NCBI GenBank assembly: GCA_030149025.1
Contig: JASBSH010000371.1
Coordinates: 1-11,133, forward strand
Source: Actinomycetales bacterium
Lineage (GTDB): Bacteria; Actinomycetota; Actinomycetes; Actinomycetales; BWSM-131
DNA: 11,133 bases
Direction: 5' to 3'
Notes under the pieces: generated by a model
What the model saw: only the letters and a program-made list of their open reading frames with translations
Told to the model about the DNA's origin: nothing
Database searches by the model: none
Shown: positions 6,731-11,133 of the stretch, piece after piece
Numbering within the stretch: position 1 is the stretch's first letter
Layout: each line of letters begins with the position of its first letter
Program-made: the position numbers and the translations under genes

Positions 6731-8218
6731 ATGCACCAGTTCATCGACGGGCAGCGGACCACCGCGAGGGGCGACGAGATGTTCGACGTCATCGACCCCT
6801 CGACCGGCGAGGTGCTGGAACAGGTCGTCCTCGCCGGACAGGCGGAGGTCGACGCAGCGGTCGCCGCAGCCCGAAACGCTTTCCCGCAGTGGGCCACCGC
6901 GACACCGGCGGAGCGTTCTGCCGCGCTGACCAGGCTCGCGGCGATCCTCGACGAGCGCGCGGGCGAGCTCGCGGAGACCGAGACCCGCCAGGCGGGCAAG
7001 CCGATCCGCCTCTCCACCGAGTTCGACGTGCCGGGCACCGTCGACAACGCCGCGTTCTTCGCCGGCGCCGCCCGCGACCTGCAGGGCAAGGCGGCGGCGG
7101 AGTACTCCGCCGAGCACACCTCGATGGTGCGCCGCGACCCCGTCGGCGTCGTCGGCTCCATCTCGCCGTGGAACTACCCGCTGCAGATGGCGGCCTGGAA
7201 GATCTTTCCCGCCGTGGCTGCCGGGAACACGATCGTGCTGAAGCCCGCCGAGATCACCCCGCTGACCTCCCTGATGCTCGCGGAGGCGTGCCGGGACGCC
7301 GGCATCCCCGACGGTGTCGTCAACGTGGTGACGGGCACCGGCCCGGTGGCGGGACAGGCGCTGGTCGGCCACGTGGACGTCGACATGGTGTCCTTCACCG
7401 GCTCCACCGTCGTCGGCCGGCAGGTCATGGCGACAGCCGCCGCGTCGGGCAAGCGGGTGCACCTGGAGCTCGGCGGCAAGGCGCCGTTCGTCGTGTTCGA
7501 CGACGCGGACCTCGAGGCCACCATCCACGGTGCCGTCGCCGGGGCCCTCATCAACACCGGTCAGGACTGCACCGCCGCCACACGGGCCTACGTGCAACGG
7601 CCGCTGTACGAGCAGTTCGTGGACGGCGTGGCGCAACTGATGTCGCAGGTACGGCTCGGCCCGACCATGGACCCCGCGACCGACCAGGGACCCCTGGTCT
7701 CACAGCGGCAGCTCGAGCGGGTCTCCGGTGCGGTCGAGCGGGCACGGGCGGACGGCGCCAAGGTCGTCGTGGGAGGCCGGCGTCCGGGCGGTGAGCTGGC
7801 GCGCGGCAGCTACTACGAGCCGACGCTCGTCACGGGCGCGGCACAGTCGTCCGACATCGTGCAGAACGAGGTCTTCGGTCCCGTCCTGGTCGCGCTGCCG
7901 TTCGACGCCGACGACGAGGGGCTGGCGCTGGCGAACGACACCCGCTACGGGCTGGCGGCGTCCGCCTGGACGCGTGACGTCGTCCGGGCGATGCGAGCCA
8001 CACGCGAGCTGCGCGCCGGCTGCGTGTGGGTCAACGACCACATCCCGATCGTGAGCGAGATGCCGCACGGTGGCCTCGCGGCGTCCGGTTTCGGCAAGGA
8101 CATGAGCACGTACTCCTTCGAGGAGTACACCGTCGTCCGGCACGTCATGGTGGAGACGACCGGGACGGCCCACAAAGGCTGGCACCGCACGATCTTCAGC
8201 CACGGCGACCAGGGCTGA
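6731..8218 (+). CDS. patD: Gamma-aminobutyraldehyde dehydrogenase-like ALDH (PatD/YdcW type)
   Basis: NAD-dependent oxidation of an aminoaldehyde (4-aminobutanal to GABA, or 3-aminopropanal to beta-alanine) in polyamine breakdown; the family assignment is to EC 1.2.1.19. At 495 residues it is full length. Seen: SPWNYP with Asn148; general base Glu246 in HLELGGKAP; catalytic Cys280 in NTGQDCTAATR, 34 residues later as in classical ALDHs; and ENEVFGP-type NEVFGPVL. The C-terminal VWVNDHIPIVSEMPHGG followed by GFGKDMSTYSFEEYTVVRH matches the YdcW/PatD subgroup more closely than betaine-aldehyde or succinate-semialdehyde dehydrogenases. Unlike MmsA in the same operon it keeps the general-base Glu, so it should release a free acid. 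The ATG at 6731 has AGGAG 10 nt upstream. The first FAD oxidoreductase begins 9 nt after its stop and is the likely source of its aldehyde. Substrate chain length is not determined by sequence. Confidence 0.9.
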   Translation: MHQFIDGQRTTARGDEMFDVIDPSTGEVLEQVVLAGQAEVDAAVAAARNAFPQWATATPAERSAALTRLAAILDERAGELAETETRQAGKPIRLSTEFDVPGTVDNAAFFAGAARDLQGKAAAEYSAEHTSMVRRDPVGVVGSISPWNYPLQMAAWKIFPAVAAGNTIVLKPAEITPLTSLMLAEACRDAGIPDGVVNVVTGTGPVAGQALVGHVDVDMVSFTGSTVVGRQVMATAAASGKRVHLELGGKAPFVVFDDADLEATIHGAVAGALINTGQDCTAATRAYVQRPLYEQFVDGVAQLMSQVRLGPTMDPATDQGPLVSQRQLERVSGAVERARADGAKVVVGGRRPGGELARGSYYEPTLVTGAAQSSDIVQNEVFGPVLVALPFDADDEGLALANDTRYGLAASAWTRDVVRAMRATRELRAGCVWVNDHIPIVSEMPHGGLAASGFGKDMSTYSFEEYTVVRHVMVETTGTAHKGWHRTIFSHGDQG

Positions 8219-8227
8219 CGGCCGCTC

Positions 8228-9601
8228 GTGCGCAACGGAGACGTCTCCCACTGGTGGCACCGGCTGGGAGGACCACCCGCACTCCGTGACCCTCTCGATG
8301 GCAGCGCGGACGTCGACGTGTGCATCGTCGGCGGCGGGTACACCGGTCTCTGGACGGCGTACTACCTGGCCGGCGCGGCGCCGGATCTTCGGATCGCCGT
8401 CGTGGAGAAGGAGTTCTGCGGGTTCGGTGCCTCAGGGCGCAACGGCGGGTGGCTGACCGCTGCGCTGGCCGGCTCCCGACGGCGCTACGCGGCCACGCAC
8501 GGCAGGCAGGCGGTCCTGGAGCTGCAGCGCGAGATGCAGCGGACCGTCGACGAGGTCATCGCCGTCGCAGCCACCGAGTCGATCGACGCGGACATCGTGA
8601 AGTCGGGCAACGTCACGGTGGCGCGCACGCCCGCGCAGATGGGTCGCCTGCAGGCGACGGTGGCGGCGGACAACGAGTGGGGCGACCGCGACCACGTGCT
8701 GCTGGCCGCCGAGGAGGTTGCCGACCGCATCCGGGTCGCCGCCGCGCTCGGGGGCTCGTTCACGCCGCACTGCGCCCGCCTCCAGCCGGCGCGGTTGGTG
8801 CGCGGCCTCGCCGGCGCGGTGGAACGGCGCGGCGTCGAGATCTACGAGCGCACCGCCGTCAGCAACATCCGGCCCGGGGAGGCGGTGACGGCGAGCGGGA
8901 CCGTTCGCGCCAGGTACGTCCTGCGCGCCACCGAGGGGTTCACCGCAGGCATCCCCGGTCTGCGGCGCCAGTGGCTGCCGATGAACTCGGCGATGGTGGT
9001 GACAGAGCCCTTGCCGAGCTCGGTCTGGGACGAGATCGGCTGGGAGGCATGCGAAACCCTCGGGGACATAGCCCACGCCTACATGTACGCCCAACGCACC
9101 GCCGACGGCCGGATCGCTCTGGGTGGCCGCGGAGTGCCGTACCGGTACGGCTCCCGGACGGACACCGACGGGCGCACGCAGCCGGCCACGGTGGCCTCCC
9201 TGACGCGCATCCTGCGCGAGTTCTTCCCCGCGGCCGCCGGGGCGAAGGTCGACCACGCCTGGGCCGGCGTGCTCGGCGTGCCTCGCGACTGGTGCTCCAC
9301 GGTCGGCGTTGACCGCGTCAGCGGACTGGGCTGGGCGGGGGGCTACGTGGGCCACGGCGTCGCGACCTCCAACCTGGCAGGCCGCACGCTGCGCGACCTC
9401 GTGCTGGGACTCGACACGCCGCTCGTGAAGCTACCGTGGGTGGACCGGAAGGTGCGCCGCTGGGAGCCGGAGCCGTTGCGCTGGCTGGGAGTTCACGCTC
9501 TCTACACCGCCTACCGGGCAGCCGACCGGCTCGAGGCACGCGGACGGACGAGCACCGCATCCCTGGCCCGGCTGGCCGACGTGGTGGCCGGTCGTGACTG
9601 A
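8228..9601 (+). CDS. FAD-dependent amine oxidoreductase, DAO family (PuuB-like)
   Basis: Probably oxidises an amine, gamma-glutamylated amine or N-methyl amino acid to an imine that hydrolyses to an aldehyde. Seen in 457 residues: an N-terminal HWWHRLG lead typical of this group; the dinucleotide-binding VCIVGGGYTGLW (GGGYTG, residues 35-40) with Glu60 ending the second beta strand for FAD ribose; the subgroup motif ASGRNGGW (68-75); and an intact C-terminal FAD-binding segment GLGWAGGYVGHGVATSNLAG (from residue 366). No signal peptide or membrane segment, so cytoplasmic. GTG at 8228 is chosen for its fit to family N-termini; its Shine-Dalgarno (AGGG, 8211-8214) is weak and distant, so coupling to the ALDH gene 9 nt upstream is likely. 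It overlaps the next FAD gene by 8 nt. Position beside PatD-like ALDH favours a polyamine-type substrate; sarcosine- or glycine-oxidase-like activity cannot be excluded. Confidence 0.88.
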   Translation: MRNGDVSHWWHRLGGPPALRDPLDGSADVDVCIVGGGYTGLWTAYYLAGAAPDLRIAVVEKEFCGFGASGRNGGWLTAALAGSRRRYAATHGRQAVLELQREMQRTVDEVIAVAATESIDADIVKSGNVTVARTPAQMGRLQATVAADNEWGDRDHVLLAAEEVADRIRVAAALGGSFTPHCARLQPARLVRGLAGAVERRGVEIYERTAVSNIRPGEAVTASGTVRARYVLRATEGFTAGIPGLRRQWLPMNSAMVVTEPLPSSVWDEIGWEACETLGDIAHAYMYAQRTADGRIALGGRGVPYRYGSRTDTDGRTQPATVASLTRILREFFPAAAGAKVDHAWAGVLGVPRDWCSTVGVDRVSGLGWAGGYVGHGVATSNLAGRTLRDLVLGLDTPLVKLPWVDRKVRRWEPEPLRWLGVHALYTAYRAADRLEARGRTSTASLARLADVVAGRD

Positions 9602-10553
9602 CCCGCGCAGCGACGTTGCCGCCCGTTCCCTGGCTGACGCCGAACCCGCCGTCTTCTGGCTCGACGACCAGGCGCGCCCTGAGGCCAGCGAGTCGTTGGT
9701 GGGCGAGTTGCGCTGTGACCTCGCGGTCGTCGGTGGCGGTTTCAGCGGGCTGTGGACGGCGCTGCTCGCCAAGGAGTCCGATCCCTCACTCGACGTCGTG
9801 CTCCTCGAAGCGCGTGAGATCGGCTGGGCCGCATCGGGTCGCAACGGCGGCTTCTGCGCCGCCAGCCTTACGCACGGCCATGCGAACGGGATGGCGCGGT
9901 GGCCGTCCGAGATGCCCGTGCTGGAACGGCTGGGAGCGGAGAACCTGGCAGCGATCGGCGAGACGGTCGAGCGGTACGCCATCGACTGCTCCTTCGAGCG
10001 AACGGGTGAGCTGACGGTCGCCGTGCAGCCCTGGCAGGTGGCGGACCTGCGTGCCGAGGCCGAGGCGCGGTCCGCCTCCGGCGCGGCCGTCCAGTGGCTG
10101 GACGCCGAGCAGGTCCGGGCGGAGGTGCACTCGCCCACCTACCTCGGAGGCGTGTGGGACCACGAGGGCGTCGCCATGGTGAACCCGGCCCGGCTCGCCT
10201 GTGGTCTTCGACGGGTCTGCCTCGAGCTCGGCGTTCGCATCCATGAGCGGACACCGGTTCAGAACCTTGCCCAGGACGGGGCTGAGTCGGTGCTCACCAC
10301 TCCGTACGGCCGCGTCCGGGCCAGGCGAGTTGCGTTGGGCACGAACGTCTTCCCGTCGCTGCTGCGCCGCGCCCGCTGGTACACGGTCCCGGTGTGGGAC
10401 TACGCCCTCATGACCGAGCCGCTGGACGACGAGCAGCGAGCCGCCATCGGTTGGCGCGCCCGGCAGGGGATGGCGGACGCGGGCAACCAGTTCCACTACT
10501 ACCGGCTGACGGACGACAACCGGATCCTGTGGGGCGTTCCGCGTCAGAGTTAG
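9594..10553 (+). CDS. C-terminally truncated FAD-dependent oxidoreductase, probably non-functional
   Basis: A second DAO-fold flavoprotein, only distantly similar to its neighbour. Seen: CDLAVVGGGFSGLW (GGGFSG, residues 47-52), Glu72, and ASGRNGGF (80-87). The frame matches the family until NRILWG (codons to 10535), where family members read on through GG and about 150 more residues. Here it runs VPRQS and stops at TAG 10551-10553, giving 319 residues instead of about 460-475. The missing part includes the C-terminal FAD-binding segment present at residues 366-395 of the 8228 protein, so a stable holoenzyme is doubtful. GTG at 9594 overlaps the preceding stop by 8 nt, a typical coupled arrangement, so the gene was a normal operon member before the break. 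The downstream DNA differs in composition, so a rearrangement or insertion (or an assembly join) replaced the 3' end. Confidence 0.85.
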   Translation: MTDPRSDVAARSLADAEPAVFWLDDQARPEASESLVGELRCDLAVVGGGFSGLWTALLAKESDPSLDVVLLEAREIGWAASGRNGGFCAASLTHGHANGMARWPSEMPVLERLGAENLAAIGETVERYAIDCSFERTGELTVAVQPWQVADLRAEAEARSASGAAVQWLDAEQVRAEVHSPTYLGGVWDHEGVAMVNPARLACGLRRVCLELGVRIHERTPVQNLAQDGAESVLTTPYGRVRARRVALGTNVFPSLLRRARWYTVPVWDYALMTEPLDDEQRAAIGWRARQGMADAGNQFHYYRLTDDNRILWGVPRQS

Positions 10554-10753
10554 TGCACCAGGACCGGCTTGAAACACCCAACCAGAGGAGCGGTACGTTC
10601 CGTCCGTTTCGAAAGGTTGGAGTACATGACAGAACCCAAGCCCACGTCTGGTCCGGGAACCCTGCCACCGCGGATGTGTCCGCCTGCTCTGATGGGCGAA
10701 CGCCACCCAGGACATACAGTGTCATTTGTCGGACACGAGGGATAGAGGGTCTC
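10554..10753. other. Lower-GC, apparently non-coding interval after the truncated gene
   Basis: A 200-nt stretch with about 59% G+C (118/200 by hand for 10551-10750) against about 68-70% in the operon genes. The + frame that leads into the gene at 10754 is open throughout, but its third positions are about 60% G/C (40/67 codons from 10553), equal to background, so it does not look translated. The second candidate frame, a 39-codon ORF at 10626-10745 with AAAGG (10612-10616) 9 nt upstream, has 20/38 G/C third positions and is equally unconvincing. Two possible promoters and a small dyad (GTGTC 10719-10723 with GACAC 10732-10736) are the only structures seen. No insertion-sequence ends or direct repeats were recognised. 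Confidence 0.5.
10569..10599 (+). promoter_or_regulatory. Candidate sigma-70-type promoter
   Basis: TTGAAA (10569-10574) and TACGTT (10594-10599, fitting TAnnnT) are 19 bp apart, slightly long. They lie just after the truncated gene and upstream of the gene at 10754, which would then have a leader of about 150 nt. A second TAnnnT hexamer, TACAGT (10715-10720), without a clear -35, is closer to that gene and is an alternative. Confidence 0.3.
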
Positions 10754-11133
10754 ATGACTAACAACCTTGTGGACAGGATGCTCCGGCAACCTGGAGCACG
10801 ATTCACCTGGCGGATGACCAGCCAAGACCGCGGTCTGATCGCATACGGTCACGGCTCCGTCGACTTCCAGGCCGAGAAGGTTGCGACCGTGGACCACTAT
10901 CTCGTGCCCGACCTCGTGCCCGCGCCAACCGGCGGCATTCAAAAGGCAGAGCCCCCGACGGCGCGGACGATCACCGCGAGAGACGCAATTTTCGTGCTCG
11001 CCCCTGCCGAGGATGCCGACGAGGAATGGCTCGCCATCGAGACCGGCGCCGGTGGGCTGTCCGCGTCCGTCCTCGCCCCGATCCTGTGGCTTCGGGGAAG
11101 CACCCTCAACCACCACGAGGACCCCATTCCGGC
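10754..11133 (+). CDS. Unrecognised protein, N-terminal 126 residues (continues past window)
   Basis: I do not recognise this protein. The frame is open from ATG 10754 to the window edge, with GAGGG (10745-10749) 4 nt upstream as a close-spaced Shine-Dalgarno. It begins MTNNLVDRMLRQPGARFTWR. About 98 of 125 codons after ATG end in G/C (78%), so it is probably coding, but with less biased codons than the operon. Content: mixed alpha/beta-like soluble sequence; a segment DAIFVLAPAEDADEEWLAIE and then GLSASVLAPILWLRG; no signal peptide, no transmembrane segment, no complete nucleotide-binding motif in the visible part. The frame is also open upstream, but composition there is background. It is separated from the catabolic operon by the composition change at about 10536-10750, so it probably belongs to another functional unit. 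The minus-strand open frame across the same DNA is judged a shadow. Confidence 0.6.
   Translation, partial: MTNNLVDRMLRQPGARFTWRMTSQDRGLIAYGHGSVDFQAEKVATVDHYLVPDLVPAPTGGIQKAEPPTARTITARDAIFVLAPAEDADEEWLAIETGAGGLSASVLAPILWLRGSTLNHHEDPIP

Noticed and set aside
6731..8218. Succinate-semialdehyde or betaine-aldehyde dehydrogenase as the name for the ALDH
   Set aside because: The C-terminal SEMPHGG and GKDMS-Y-EEYTVVRH block and the GQDCTAATR active site fit the PatD/YdcW aminobutyraldehyde group better, and the amine-oxidase neighbours agree.
10626..10745. 39-codon ORF with a fair ribosome binding site upstream of the unidentified gene (possible precursor or leader peptide)
   Set aside because: Only 20 of 38 third positions are G/C, no better than the local composition, so there is no coding signature. 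I mention it as a possibility only, since its AAAGG spacing is good and its stop overlaps the next gene's Shine-Dalgarno.
10550..11116. 188-codon minus-strand ORF over the unidentified gene
   Set aside because: The + strand frame from 10754 has the clear third-position G/C preference and a start with ribosome binding site, and the minus frame spans the non-coding interval without any recognisable domain.
1..11133. CRISPR arrays, insertion sequences, rRNA or tRNA genes
   Set aside because: I saw no regularly spaced repeats, no transposase or integrase reading frame and no RNA-gene structure in the window.

Overview
The window comes from a high-GC (hand counts about 68-70% in the genes) Gram-positive, almost certainly an actinobacterium. 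The signs are near-saturated G/C at third codon positions, several GTG starts, compact same-strand gene order and actinobacterial-type protein families. I cannot name a genus. Every gene I support lies on the + strand; the long minus-strand open frames are shadows.

Layout. Positions 1-1319 hold the C-terminal two thirds of a propionyl-CoA synthetase-like (PrpE/ACSS3) acyl-CoA ligase, cut by the window edge. After 122 nt comes a regulatory pair: a TetR-family repressor (1442-2035) and, 14 nt later, a PucR-family regulator (2050-3678). A 78-nt gap leads into a catabolic operon: CoA-acylating (methyl)malonate-semialdehyde dehydrogenase MmsA (3757-5265), a class III omega-aminotransferase (5282-6634), a 29-codon small ORF that shares one base with the aminotransferase stop (6634-6723), a gamma-aminobutyraldehyde dehydrogenase-like ALDH (6731-8218), and two tandem FAD-dependent DAO-fold amine oxidoreductases (8228-9601 and 9594-10553, overlapping by 8 nt). 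The second oxidoreductase stops about 150 residues short. At that point the sequence changes to about 200 nt of lower-GC (118/200 = 59%) apparently non-coding DNA, followed by the start of an unrecognised gene (10754 to the window end) with less biased codon use.

How the genes may work together (inference). An FAD oxidase makes an aminoaldehyde from a polyamine or related amine. The PatD-like ALDH oxidises it to an omega-amino acid. The class III transaminase converts that to a semialdehyde. MmsA then makes acetyl-CoA (from malonate semialdehyde) or propionyl-CoA (from methylmalonate semialdehyde). No succinate-semialdehyde dehydrogenase is visible, so the local set fits a C3 route through 3-aminopropanal and beta-alanine at least as well as the C4 putrescine/GABA route. 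The PucR protein, directly upstream, is the natural candidate regulator.

Least ordinary parts: the 29-codon ORF with its overlapping perfect hairpin, the abrupt junction inside the second oxidase gene near 10536, and the unidentified gene beyond it.
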